Shown in pieces: positions 37,045-45,845 of a DNA stretch of 64,000 nt. The position numbers were made by a program, and so were the translations under genes. Numbering within the stretch: position 1 is the stretch's first letter; every line of letters starts with the position of its first letter. Under the pieces are notes generated by a model. That model saw only the letters and a list, made by a program, of their open reading frames with translations. It was not told where the DNA came from and searched no databases. The stretch comes from Pseudomonadota bacterium (lineage in GTDB: Bacteria; Pseudomonadota; Alphaproteobacteria; Caulobacterales; Aquidulcibacteraceae), in contig JAIUOD010000006.1 of NCBI GenBank assembly GCA_020161405.1, positions 1 to 64,000 on the forward strand. The letters run 5' to 3'.

Positions 37045-37755
37045 ATGCCAAAATTTTTTCGTCGCCGCAGCCAAGAGTTAGAAAACTTATCGCCCAATGA
37101 GGCGCGAACTAGACGTATTTTCCGTGCGATTTCTATTATAAATTCAATGTTTTGGATGGTATGTCTTGGTGCGTCGGGTTTTAACCCAATTTTCAAATGG
37201 TGGGCATTTTTGTTTGCTGCAATTCCTTGGATTGTGTTCGGGGCGATTTTAGGGCGGCCTAATCGAATTACGCATAATAATGACGATTATTTCAAAACAC
37301 CAATTGAAGAAAAACCGCATAATGTGGCACTTCCACCACCAGAAATGCATGTGAAAATTCTTGATGATGCGCAAAATTATATCGAGCAAATTAAATCGGC
37401 GGCAAATGTTGCAACTGGTCAATTGGGTGCAAGTTTGCGTGAAATGGTAAATTCGCTTGAAAAGGCAAAAATGGCTTTGTTAAAAGCGCCTGAAAAACTT
37501 TCGCAAATACAACGTCTTTTTACTTATTACACGCCTGAAACCGCAAATTTACTTGTTGCGCGCGGAAAGGCCGCAAGTGCGGGGGACGCGCAAAGGCTTA
37601 CAGAAATTGATGAAATGCTTGGCAAGCTTGAAATTGCCTTTTCACAATTTAATTCTAAAATGGATGGCGATGATGGTCGCTCTACTGATATTGATATGAA
37701 ATTATTATCACAGTCACTAGAGCAAGATTTCGGAAAGATTGAAAGCAAAAAATAA
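37045..37755 (+). CDS. XpaC-like (5-bromo-4-chloroindolyl phosphate hydrolysis family) membrane protein, first copy
   Basis: The 236-residue protein has two hydrophobic segments (about 28-46 and 52-72). The conserved helical domain runs from LDDAQNYIEQIKSAANV to IQRLFTYYTPETANLLVARGKA and ends DDGRSTDIDMKLLSQSLEQD. That domain is the XpaC-like signature. XpaC was named for XP hydrolysis in Bacillus; its role is uncertain, though it is regularly paired with TelA. It starts one base after telA and overlaps the next copy by 1 nt (TAATG). Confidence 0.85.
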   Translation: MPKFFRRRSQELENLSPNEARTRRIFRAISIINSMFWMVCLGASGFNPIFKWWAFLFAAIPWIVFGAILGRPNRITHNNDDYFKTPIEEKPHNVALPPPEMHVKILDDAQNYIEQIKSAANVATGQLGASLREMVNSLEKAKMALLKAPEKLSQIQRLFTYYTPETANLLVARGKAASAGDAQRLTEIDEMLGKLEIAFSQFNSKMDGDDGRSTDIDMKLLSQSLEQDFGKIESKK

Positions 37756-38471
37756 TGAGAAATCCGTGGGAAAGAAGACCAAAAAATTGGGATGAAGTTT
37801 GGGAACGTGCAAAATCCCCAAAAGTTTTTCCACAATTAATTATGGCTTTCCTAATTGCTGGAATGCTTGGCTTTAATCCTTGGGTTTTGTTTGGCATGTC
37901 TTTTTGGGTATTTGGCGCACTTGGCCTTAATGAACCCAAAAAAAAATACAAAGAATTCTACGAAGAAGAGCAAGAATATTGGCAAAAGAAGCAAAATGAT
38001 TCATTCGTTCCCGAAGTTGCGCCAGTTGTAAATCAGCAGCAGCCAATAACCCCAGTTTCCAAAATTCTTGATGATGCTGATGATGATATTGATGCAATTA
38101 AGGCCGCAAGCCATGTGGCATCGGGTGAATTGGGCGATAATCTTCGCGAAATGGTAAATGTGCTTGATAAATGCGCGCAAGATTTAAAACAACACCCTGA
38201 AAAATTCAGCCATGTGCAGCGTCTTTTTACTTATTATGTTCCGTCAACTAACACCTTAATAAAAGCGCGCGGTAAAGCGGCTTCTATTGGTGATAATGTA
38301 AAAATTGCCGAAATTGATAATATGATTGCCCGCCTAAAACTTGCCTATCAAGAATTTGCGGCAAAAATGAATGGTGAAGATAGTCGCTCTGTTGATATTG
38401 ATTTAAAATTATTAGAACAATCACTTGCCCAAGATTTGCCTTTGGAAATGCGTATTAAAGATAAGATTTAA
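37755..38471 (+). CDS. XpaC-like membrane protein, second copy
   Basis: A 238-residue paralogue of the preceding product. The shared blocks are LDDADDDIDAIKAASHVASGELGDNLREM-type helices, VQRLFTYYVPSTNTLIKARGKAAS and a final SRSVDIDLKLLEQSL. Two hydrophobic segments lie near the N-terminus (about 27-45 and 47-60). Adjacent duplication of XpaC in one operon with TelA suggests hetero-oligomers or divergent partners. It is co-translated with the first copy. Confidence 0.85.
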   Translation: MRNPWERRPKNWDEVWERAKSPKVFPQLIMAFLIAGMLGFNPWVLFGMSFWVFGALGLNEPKKKYKEFYEEEQEYWQKKQNDSFVPEVAPVVNQQQPITPVSKILDDADDDIDAIKAASHVASGELGDNLREMVNVLDKCAQDLKQHPEKFSHVQRLFTYYVPSTNTLIKARGKAASIGDNVKIAEIDNMIARLKLAYQEFAAKMNGEDSRSVDIDLKLLEQSLAQDLPLEMRIKDKI

Positions 38472-38513
38472 AACATTTCTTGAAATAGATTATATTTGGC
38501 GTAGTATAGCAAA

Positions 38514-38945
38514 ATGACCCAAACAATTGAATCAGGTGCGCAACTTGCGCTTCATGCTATGCGACGTGCGTCTTTGCGTGATGGCACATCATGCCCTGTG
38601 AATACTGAAAAAGTGGTTGCCGCGCAATTGGCGATGCGTGCGTTTGCACAAATCTTGCTTGAGGGCGGTCGTAAGCTTCATCTTGGTGAAGTTGGCGCTT
38701 TAGAGGCAACCCCTGATGAGCGTACAATGCTTAATGTTTTATCATCCGCACAAAATGATGACCGTGAGGCTTTGGTTGCGGCGCTTCGCTGGCTTCTTGG
38801 GCGTGAGCCAAGCGATGGTATGATTGAATGTGCGCGTTCGGCGGCTTTTGCCTTTGCCGCTGTTGGTTGGACTTGGGGAAAGCCAGAGGTTAAACGCGCG
38901 CCAGAGCCTTTATATGGTATGAAGCCAGTTCGCGCGGTCGAATAA
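38514..38945 (+). CDS. Hypothetical alanine-rich protein
   Basis: The 143-residue soluble protein is Ala- and Arg-rich and mostly helical, without a signal peptide. It has higher GC than its neighbours and I recognise no domain. It follows the second xpaC-like gene by 42 nt in the same direction and may belong to that operon. Its stop directly abuts the stop of the convergent membrane-protein gene. Confidence 0.65.
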   Translation: MTQTIESGAQLALHAMRRASLRDGTSCPVNTEKVVAAQLAMRAFAQILLEGGRKLHLGEVGALEATPDERTMLNVLSSAQNDDREALVAALRWLLGREPSDGMIECARSAAFAFAAVGWTWGKPEVKRAPEPLYGMKPVRAVE

Positions 38946-40481
38946 TTATTGCGCGGGAATTTGCGGCGCGGTAGGTTTTGCTATAATTGGATTGCAGTTT
39001 TTAATCATTGCATCAATTTGACTATTACCAGGGGCAATAATAACTTTTTTGCCGCCTGCACCCGTCATCATTAAATTGCCATTCGCGCGCATAACGCCCA
39101 GAATCTGTTTGGTTTCTAGTGGTCTTTGCGCACTATTTATTTCATAAGTATTTGAAGATGCGCTAAAAGCTAAGTCAGCAGTTGCAGATCCTGTACTTGA
39201 ATCAAATATAATTTTAGCAGCTTTACCATCAGCGGGTGCAGGTAGCCCAGAAACACCAATCGATACCCCACCACTTGGGCGGCATGTCAAAGAAGCAAGT
39301 GCCCCGCCTGCGCCATAAGGTGAGGCAATACGTGTTGGTGATGTTTGACGCCATACGCCTGCAATATTTGTTATAGACGTTTGAACTGGTTGCGGCGCAA
39401 TTTGCGCAACATGATTTATTGTAAGTTCGCCAGTTAAGAAATTATATGCGGCGACAGTTTGCAAATTATCGCCTGATTTTGCTTTAGGTGCAGTTTCGCA
39501 AAAGCCCGAAATGGTGAATGATTTTGGCGCATTGCCAATATTCATATTAAGCGATTTCAGCGTATTTGGAACAATTGTTACTTTATCATGCGGAACATCA
39601 ATAATTATTGCTTTTGCAGTACATGGTGCACCATTTGTTTGCCCTGAAACTAAGATAAAACGTTCTTTAAAATTGGGCTGTGATGATTGCACACCTAAAA
39701 GGCGCAAAATTTGTGGCGCGCCTTCATTTGCCTCATCATTTGAAGGTTTTTCATTTTTTATAATATCAAGCGCAGGTTTCGATGGAATTGGAAAAACTTG
39801 TTTGCCATCAATTGTCGCGATTGAACCATTTTCATTGGAACGTATTTCAAAAATTCCCTTTGGTGTTAAAAATTGATTTGGCGCAAGTTCGGGCATTTGC
39901 GTTCCAAAACTTATTAGATCGACAAAAGCCGCACCTTTGCTTATTTCATGCCCATCTTTGCGCATTGACGATAAAATTGCACTTCCTGTTTCTTTGCCGC
40001 GCGTAAAATTCAGCACAAGGCTTTTATAAAAATCTTTGTTAGGTGCGGGGGCATATGTTCTTTTTAAACGCTCTTTATCAATTGGCGTGAATGCAAACCT
40101 TGCTTCAAAGCCTTCACCAACATTTGCATATTCAATATTGGTTTCATAACCATTACGCTCACCAAGGTTACGATATTCGTCAATAACCTGCTCCACACTG
40201 AGGTTGGTTGAAATTGGTGCAATACCTTCCATCGGCGCAGCCCAAAGGGTTTGCGGGCCAATGGTTGTAAGCGCGCCATCATGGGTTGGGTTTTTGTCTT
40301 GGTTTTTTAAATCTTCAATTGGGGGTTTGAAGCGTAAATATGGTAATGTTATCCCACCGATGAAAAAACCCATAACAAAGCAAAATGCACCAAACAAAAA
40401 CAAAACACGCAGGCTTACACTCGGCCCGTGAATATCACTTGCTTTAACATTTAATGCCTCTGTTTTGTTTTTATTGTCCAT
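38946..40481 (-). CDS. Hypothetical protein with one N-terminal transmembrane helix
   Basis: The 511-residue protein has a single helix at residues about 27-50 (VLFLFGAFCFVMGFFIGG) and a large, presumably periplasmic, part. Short strands, a few cysteines (PCTAKA, FCETAP, LTCRPS, KNCNP) and Ala/Pro/Gly-rich linkers suggest disulphide-bonded beta domains. It ends in a Pro/Ala-rich tail. No known family is recognised. It stands alone between two convergent or unrelated genes. Confidence 0.65.
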   Translation of the reverse strand: MDNKNKTEALNVKASDIHGPSVSLRVLFLFGAFCFVMGFFIGGITLPYLRFKPPIEDLKNQDKNPTHDGALTTIGPQTLWAAPMEGIAPISTNLSVEQVIDEYRNLGERNGYETNIEYANVGEGFEARFAFTPIDKERLKRTYAPAPNKDFYKSLVLNFTRGKETGSAILSSMRKDGHEISKGAAFVDLISFGTQMPELAPNQFLTPKGIFEIRSNENGSIATIDGKQVFPIPSKPALDIIKNEKPSNDEANEGAPQILRLLGVQSSQPNFKERFILVSGQTNGAPCTAKAIIIDVPHDKVTIVPNTLKSLNMNIGNAPKSFTISGFCETAPKAKSGDNLQTVAAYNFLTGELTINHVAQIAPQPVQTSITNIAGVWRQTSPTRIASPYGAGGALASLTCRPSGGVSIGVSGLPAPADGKAAKIIFDSSTGSATADLAFSASSNTYEINSAQRPLETKQILGVMRANGNLMMTGAGGKKVIIAPGNSQIDAMIKNCNPIIAKPTAPQIPAQ

Positions 40482-40589
40482 ATTTTTTCCAATATGGCAG
40501 TTTTGAATTGATTTCCCTAATGTATGGTAACTAAAACGTTAGTAAAAACACTTTTTGCATTTAAGGAAGGTGAAGGAATGTATTTTTTG

Positions 40590-41183
40590 TTATTTGGGAA
40601 ATGTATCCTTAAAAACTAGCGTTTCCTCTAATAAGCATTGAATTTGTTTTAAATTTTTATATTTATTTTTCCATTCATATTCTGGAAAGCGTAAATCAAG
40701 ATATGATAATGCGCAAACAATTGAAATATTTCCAATATTTAATTGGTTTAAATCAATATTATTTACTTCTTTCTCTGCAAAAATTAGTGTTCTTTCTAAA
40801 TTATCTTGCCATCTCTTTATCCAGCTTGGGGATTTTTCGCCCTCTGGTCTTAATTGTTCTAGGCGAATTTTAACGGCGGTTTCCATAATTGCGTCGCCAA
40901 GGTTTTCAAGGCGGCGGATTGCCAGTTCGTCGCTGCCATATATGCTTTTACCTGTGCCGATTTTATCAATATAAGCGCAAATTAATGGCGAATTGGAAAC
41001 CGCAATGCCATTTTCAAGTATTAATGAAGGAACTTGCGCAATTGGGTTTGCTGCTAATAATTCGGGTGGGTTTTGTAATGGTGTTGCCTCTATTTCATCT
41101 GTTTGTGATAAAAGTGATTTAAGGCGGATTGCAATTCTGCATTTGCGCGCAAATGGTGAGGCATGGCTAAAAAAAAGTTTCAA
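40590..41183 (-). CDS. Glutathione S-transferase family protein
   Basis: A thioredoxin-like N-terminal domain (MKLFFSHASPFARKCRIA) carries the GST glutathione-site segments AQVPSLILENG and the SNSPLICAYID motif. A helical C-terminal domain follows. The start is TTG 41183, six bases after AAGGAG; the long open frame to 41318 adds 45 residues rich in Ile and Cys that do not belong to the fold. The resulting 197 residues are normal for small bacterial GSTs. Substrate unknown. It is divergent from the SCP2 gene. Confidence 0.9.
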   Translation of the reverse strand: MKLFFSHASPFARKCRIAIRLKSLLSQTDEIEATPLQNPPELLAANPIAQVPSLILENGIAVSNSPLICAYIDKIGTGKSIYGSDELAIRRLENLGDAIMETAVKIRLEQLRPEGEKSPSWIKRWQDNLERTLIFAEKEVNNIDLNQLNIGNISIVCALSYLDLRFPEYEWKNKYKNLKQIQCLLEETLVFKDTFPK

Positions 41184-41294
41184 TTGCGTCTCCTTATTTG
41201 TAAAATATTGTAAGAATTCGTGGTTGTTTTTGCGGCTATATTGGCTTCCAAAAATAAATATAATGATTATGTTGGCATTGAAAGGGAGTTTTAA

Positions 41295-41591
41295 ATGGAT
41301 ATTGCAACACTTACACAAAAAATGAGCGAAAAAGCAGGAAATGCACCAGCTCTGGACCGCACTGTAAAGTTTGATTTTGGTGATGAAGGTATGATTTTTG
41401 TAGATGGCTATAATAATAATGCCGTAAGCAACGAAGATGGTGATGCAGATTGCACAGTTGTTGTTACAATTTCTGATTTTGTTGATATGTATAAAGGTGA
41501 TTTAAACCCAATGAATGCCTTTATGGGCGGGAAATTAAAAGTTTTGGGTGACATGTCAGTTGCGATGAAATTGCAATCATTATTGGGCTAA
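41295..41591 (+). CDS. SCP2 sterol-binding domain protein
   Basis: The 98-residue single-domain protein has DRTVKFDFGDEG, DADCTVVVTISDF and NPMNAFMGGKLKVLGDMSVAMKL, the classic SCP2 order with the GKLKVxGD motif. It probably carries a lipid or fatty acyl chain in the cytosol. Six bases separate it from the following lipase-like gene, suggesting a shared role in lipid metabolism. Confidence 0.92.
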   Translation: MDIATLTQKMSEKAGNAPALDRTVKFDFGDEGMIFVDGYNNNAVSNEDGDADCTVVVTISDFVDMYKGDLNPMNAFMGGKLKVLGDMSVAMKLQSLLG

Positions 41592-41597
41592 TGTGTC

Positions 41598-42545
41598 ATG
41601 GATTTAGTTATGGATCCATTGGTTGCCAAGCTTAAAAATATTGAGATTGTGTATATTGATGGGCCACTAAATGCCAAAAATGGAAAACAAATAAAAATTC
41701 GCGCTGGCTTTATAGAAAAGCCAGCCGATGTTCCATTTATGGGAAGTTTTATAATCGTTCCGGGGCGTAGCGAATATATCGAAAAATATGCCGAGACTAT
41801 AATCGAACTTACTAATCGTGGTTATAATTGCCTTTGCATTGACCCGCGTGGTCAAGGACTTTCAGATAGAATTGGCGATGAATATTGGTATGGTGATATC
41901 GATAATTACGATAATTCATCACTTCATCTGGCTGAGGCCATAAAATATTTTGATAAAAAATTAGTTGGAAAAAGATTTGTAATATCGCATTCCATGGGCG
42001 GAATGCTAGTTTTAAATGGAATAATAAATGAGGTTTTGGGAAGAATTGATGGCGCAATATTTAACACGCCAATGTGGTCATTCCCACCAAATATTGTAAT
42101 TCGCAGCCTAATTTATTCTTTGTGCGCACTGGGATTTAAGGGCAATACAACGCCCAGTTTTGAAGTAAAATGGCGCCCCGGTGACTATTTTACCAATAAA
42201 GTCACGAGCGATAAAAAAAGATATGCACGTAATAATTCGCTTATGCTTAAAGAACCAAGGCTGCAAATCGGTGGGCCAACAAATGGCTGGTTTTTTGAGG
42301 CATTCAGAACTTTTCGCAAATTTAGTGATGAAAATCTCAATAAAGTAAACTTACCAATTTTAATTCTTCAAGCAGGCAGAGAAACTTTGGTCGATAATAT
42401 TGGGCAAACGCAAATTTCAAAAAAATTACCAAATGCAATATTGCGTGTATTTGATGAAGGAAAACACGAATTATTAGTTGAAAGCGATGAGATACGCGCC
42501 GAAATTTGGTATGAAATTGATCAGTTTTTAAACAAACATAAATAA
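41598..42545 (+). CDS. Alpha/beta hydrolase, lysophospholipase-like
   Basis: The 315-residue protein has the serine-hydrolase lid-domain fold seen in PldB-type lysophospholipases. IIVPGRSEYIEKY forms the oxyanion region, CIDPRGQGLSDR is the family's second strand, and the nucleophile elbow is SHSMGG with Ser132. A late DEGKHELL provides the catalytic His. No signal peptide is seen. A second Met four residues in (41610) is an equally possible start. It is probably co-transcribed with the SCP2 gene; a very long hairpin begins at its stop codon. Confidence 0.9.
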   Translation: MDLVMDPLVAKLKNIEIVYIDGPLNAKNGKQIKIRAGFIEKPADVPFMGSFIIVPGRSEYIEKYAETIIELTNRGYNCLCIDPRGQGLSDRIGDEYWYGDIDNYDNSSLHLAEAIKYFDKKLVGKRFVISHSMGGMLVLNGIINEVLGRIDGAIFNTPMWSFPPNIVIRSLIYSLCALGFKGNTTPSFEVKWRPGDYFTNKVTSDKKRYARNNSLMLKEPRLQIGGPTNGWFFEAFRTFRKFSDENLNKVNLPILILQAGRETLVDNIGQTQISKKLPNAILRVFDEGKHELLVESDEIRAEIWYEIDQFLNKHK

Positions 42546-42601
42546 AATGACACCTAAAGCACCATTTCGATTTAATCGAAACGGTGCTTTAGGTGTCATT
42601 T
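42545..42601. terminator. 57-nt near-perfect hairpin at end of hydrolase gene
   Basis: The 5' arm starts in the hydrolase stop codon and pairs for 19 bp (AAATGACACCTAAAGCACC with its complement). One A-C mismatch follows, then about eight more pairs to a one-base turn. There is no U-run on the + side beyond TTTG. The stem is far longer than a normal terminator, so it may serve both directions or be a mobile palindrome. Confidence 0.6.
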
Positions 42602-42670
42602 GTTTGTCGTGTTTTTATCTTAATGCCGCGTCGAATATTTTGAGAAATACTCTAGCGGGTGCGTAAAATC

Positions 42671-43510
42671 TTATATTGATTTCCAACTACCGTCAGTTTG
42701 TACGCATGCCTTACGATTTGCGCCGCCATCATCAATTGCTTTGCCATTTTGCGTAATTGTTTGTGTAACGTTTCTGCAAATTGATGTTACAGGCACATTA
42801 ACAACGCGCATTTGTTGGCTAGTGTTTTCATCAACACTTGTGATTTTACCAGTTGCCTTTAAGCTACTTAATGGTGCGTAGCCTATAACAACACCATTTT
42901 GCGAAACCGCAGCCCAAGGTGTCTTACTAGACGTTCTACCAAGAACATCAACAATTTCACCAGTTCCGACGCCACCAACAGTTTTTGAACTAGCAATTGG
43001 CGAAGCTTTAAGCGCAATATCGCGTGATGCAGAATATTGACCGCCCATTAGAATAAGACTTGAAGGCGCGCCAATATTTGGTGCAATTCGAACTGCAGCA
43101 TTTGTGCTTTGAGTGTTTGAAATAACTTGTGTGTTGCCTGTAATTCCTGTTTCGGTATTGGTGAAAGTGGAATTTTGGCCCATTGCCAAAGCACGTTCAC
43201 TATCGAGGGCAAGTTTTTCTTGGTCTTTTCTTTGAAGTCGGCAACCAATATAAGAACCAGCAGCACCGCCAACCGCAGCGCCAATAACTGTTCCAACAGT
43301 TTTATTATCTTTTGAAACCTTATTTCCAATAACGCCACCGACAACCGCGCCAATTATTGCGCCTGTTTGTTGTTTTTTACCTGGTGCATCACAATTGAAA
43401 ATACCAACTTTTCCTGAAGTTATACCACTATCAGGGAATAAATTTTGTGCACTAACAGGTGTTGTTGCAGAAATTAAAAGGGCCAAACTTATAAAGCCTA
43501 TTTTTTTCAT
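42671..43510 (-). CDS. Glycine-zipper and SH3-like envelope protein
   Basis: A signal peptide (1-21, ending VSAQN) is followed by a glycine-zipper region at about 47-90 (GAIIGAVVGGVIGN, GTVIGAAVGGAAGSYIGC), typical of outer-membrane-associated 2TM zippers. A bacterial SH3-like domain follows at about 155-215 (ALKASPIASSKTVGGV, WAAVSQNGVVIGYAPLSSL). A C-terminal segment with two Cys (SICRNVT, RKACVQ) resembles the surface-antigen family. It is probably a periplasmic or outer-membrane structural protein. Monocistronic, with GGAG before the ATG on the minus strand. Confidence 0.82.
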   Translation of the reverse strand: MKKIGFISLALLISATTPVSAQNLFPDSGITSGKVGIFNCDAPGKKQQTGAIIGAVVGGVIGNKVSKDNKTVGTVIGAAVGGAAGSYIGCRLQRKDQEKLALDSERALAMGQNSTFTNTETGITGNTQVISNTQSTNAAVRIAPNIGAPSSLILMGGQYSASRDIALKASPIASSKTVGGVGTGEIVDVLGRTSSKTPWAAVSQNGVVIGYAPLSSLKATGKITSVDENTSQQMRVVNVPVTSICRNVTQTITQNGKAIDDGGANRKACVQTDGSWKSI

Positions 43511-43633
43511 TAAAATCTCCTTTTGATTTCCCGTCCGTCTATTATGATACGCTCATTCGAGTTTACGTCAATGATGATTTAGCTATTGCAAGTCTTTTGA
43601 AACACCCTAAATTGATGGTTAATGGGGGGTAAT

Positions 43634-44995
43634 ATGGATTTAAAGCATGCCGAAATTGAAATGCCGAAAAATATTTTCAAAAGCCTTTATTTTCAGGTTT
43701 TGATTGGTATTCTTATTGGCGGCTTAATTGGCTATTTTTACCCTGCTATTGGTAAAAACTTGAAACCATTGGGCGACGGTTTTGTGAAGATGGTGAAGAT
43801 GATAATTTCACCTGTTATTTTCATTACTATCGCATCTGGTATTGGGCGTATGAATAGCCTTAAGGGTTTCGGAAAAACCACAATTTTTGCATTTTCCTAT
43901 TTCTTTATTTTTTCAACTTTGGCGCTATTGCTTGGCATTTTTGTTGCCAATGTTTTTTCACCTGGAACAGGTATGAATGCAGTTTTGTCGCCAAACGATA
44001 GTCAAAAAATTGCTGAATTTTCGCAAAAAGCCCATGCCTTTACCACCACAGATTTTTTATTAGATATAATCCCAAAAAGTTTCCTTTCAGCATTCGTAGA
44101 TGGAAATATTTTGCAAACGCTTTTTGTTGCCGTGATTTTTGGTGTATCTTTGGTTGTTAGCGGGGAAAAAGGTAAGCCTGTTGTTGATTTATTGGATAAT
44201 ATCGCACAGCCAATGTTTCGCATGGTCGATATTTTGATGCATTTTGCACCAATTGGCGCTTTTGGTGCAATTGCCTTTACAGTAGGTATGTTTGGAATAG
44301 ATTCAATTAAGCGGCTTTTGTTTTTAATTGGTTCATTTTATTTTACGGCGGCATTTTTTGTGCTTGTTATATTGGGCACAGTTGGAAAAATTACTGGTTT
44401 TTCAATTTTCAGGCTTATAAATTATCTTAAATCTGAAATCCTTTTGGTTCTTGGGACTTCGTCATCAGAAGCTGCGCTACCAAGTTTGATGGAAAAACTT
44501 GAAGGGGCGGGCTGTAAACGCGAAACTGTGGGCTTGGTTGTGCCAAGTGGTTATAGTTTTAACCTTGATGGAACCAATATTTACCTTACACTGGCGGCGC
44601 TTTTTATTGCGCAGGCAACGAATACACATTTAACGGCCGCCCAACAAATTGCACTGTTTTCAGTGGCAATCGTAAGCTCAAAAGGGGCGGCGGGCGTAAC
44701 TGGTGCAGGTCTAATTACGCTTGCGGCAACTTTGCAAGTAGTGCCGACTGTTCCGATTGCAGGAATGGCACTTATTGTTGGGGTTGATAGATTTATGTCT
44801 GAATGCCGTGCGATAACCAATTTTATTGGCAATGCGGTTGCAACAATTGTGGTTTCAAGATTACAAGGTGAACTTGATTATTCAAAGCTTGATTTTGCCA
44901 TGAAAACTGGAAAGCCAATGTATCAAGGCGCGCCATTCACACAGACATTAAGCCTTACATCGGGCGTGAAAATTGGCGAAAAAGATATTGATTAG
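43634..44995 (+). CDS. dctA: Dicarboxylate/amino acid:cation (DAACS) symporter
   Basis: The protein has eight transmembrane segments and two re-entrant loops. The key family motifs are the serine-rich SSSEAALP loop and [15 protein letters not shown], which line the substrate site in DctA/GltP transporters. It imports C4-dicarboxylates or acidic amino acids with protons or sodium. ATG 43634 is favoured over 43622 because GGGGGG lies just before it. The 453 residues are typical length. The exact substrate cannot be read from sequence. Confidence 0.92.
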   Translation: MDLKHAEIEMPKNIFKSLYFQVLIGILIGGLIGYFYPAIGKNLKPLGDGFVKMVKMIISPVIFITIASGIGRMNSLKGFGKTTIFAFSYFFIFSTLALLLGIFVANVFSPGTGMNAVLSPNDSQKIAEFSQKAHAFTTTDFLLDIIPKSFLSAFVDGNILQTLFVAVIFGVSLVVSGEKGKPVVDLLDNIAQPMFRMVDILMHFAPIGAFGAIAFTVGMFGIDSIKRLLFLIGSFYFTAAFFVLVILGTVGKITGFSIFRLINYLKSEILLVLGTSSSEAALPSLMEKLEGAGCKRETVGLVVPSGYSFNLDGTNIYLTLAALFIAQATNTHLTAAQQIALFSVAIVSSKGAAGVTGAGLITLAATLQVVPTVPIAGMALIVGVDRFMSECRAITNFIGNAVATIVVSRLQGELDYSKLDFAMKTGKPMYQGAPFTQTLSLTSGVKIGEKDID

Positions 44996-45003
44996 GGTCA
45001 GGA

Positions 45004-45657
45004 CTAATTATTAGCCAAAACAATACCAACCAAAATGGCCGCATAATGAAGGCTTGCACCTGCAACAACATGACCATGCCAAATTGCGCGGCGAAATTTA
45101 AGGCGTTTTGACATATAAAAAATTACGCCAATTGAATAAACTGCCCCACCAAGCGCCAATAAAATTGTTGATGGTAAGTTCAAACCTGCCGCCATTGGCT
45201 TGATTGCAATTACTGCCATCCAACCAAGACCAAGATAAAGCAAAACCCAGATAAATTTGCCAATCCCTGGTAAAAGGATTTTTCCAAAAATCCCAAAACC
45301 TGCAATAAGCCAAACTGCCAAAGTCATAAAGATCGCCCAATTTCCATGAAGTGCTTGGGTTGTGAATGGGGTATAGCTTGCGGCAATCATTAGGAATATT
45401 CCGGCATGATCAAGACGGCGCAAAAACGGCTGAAACTTTTCGTTTGCAAAATTATAGGCCATGGAAAATGAAAGCATGGCAACCATACCAAAGGCATAAA
45501 TTGAAATTGCCGCTACTTTGCCGATAATTCCGTGGGAAACTGAAATTCCAAGTGCAATTCCACCGCCAAAAAGCGCAAGTGCAAGACCGATAATATGAAC
45601 AATTAAATCTGCACGGCGCGCCCAAATAGTTGGATAATGAAAATCTTTAAATGTCAT
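45004..45657 (-). CDS. Hemolysin III family membrane protein
   Basis: The 217-residue protein has seven hydrophobic segments. LSFSMAYNFA, the conserved RRLDHAGIFLMIAASYTPF and the late AIWHGHVVAGASLHYAAI carry the His/Asp residues of the PAQR/hemolysin III superfamily. Those members are membrane hydrolase-like or receptor-like proteins of uncertain role; the hemolysin name is historical. Upstream is a 40-nt nested palindrome. The stop is a few bases from that of dctA, convergent. Confidence 0.93.
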   Translation of the reverse strand: MTFKDFHYPTIWARRADLIVHIIGLALALFGGGIALGISVSHGIIGKVAAISIYAFGMVAMLSFSMAYNFANEKFQPFLRRLDHAGIFLMIAASYTPFTTQALHGNWAIFMTLAVWLIAGFGIFGKILLPGIGKFIWVLLYLGLGWMAVIAIKPMAAGLNLPSTILLALGGAVYSIGVIFYMSKRLKFRRAIWHGHVVAGASLHYAAILVGIVLANN

Positions 45658-45689
45658 ACCTAATTAGACCTAATGAATTTTGCTATTTT

Positions 45690-45727
45690 GTGACAATTAA
45701 AGTGACATATGTGTCAATTTTTGTCAC
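45690..45727. promoter_or_regulatory. Nested TGACA/TGTCA palindromes upstream of hemolysin III gene
   Basis: Outer arms GTGACAA (45690-45696) and TTGTCAC (45721-45727) enclose an inner TGACA-TATG-TGTCA (45703-45716). The site is 33 nt upstream of the hemolysin III start and 34 nt from the cheZ terminator. The double dyad with common half-sites suggests two dimers of one regulator; none can be named. Confidence 0.45.
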
Positions 45728-45760
45728 GCAAAATCTTAATTCAAAATGTTTCAAAAATAA

Positions 45761-45790
45761 AAGCGCCCCTTGCTTACACAAGAGGCGCTT
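45761..45790 (-). terminator. Terminator of cheY-cheZ
   Basis: AAGCGCC with CTTG pairs with CAAG and GGCGCTT across one mismatch. On the minus strand it is followed by TTTTATTTTT, 56 nt past the cheZ stop. Confidence 0.9.
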
Positions 45791-45845
45791 AAATTTCCCC
45801 CACCAAAAGGAATTGCGAATATTAGTTTTGTTTTTTTCGCATTAA

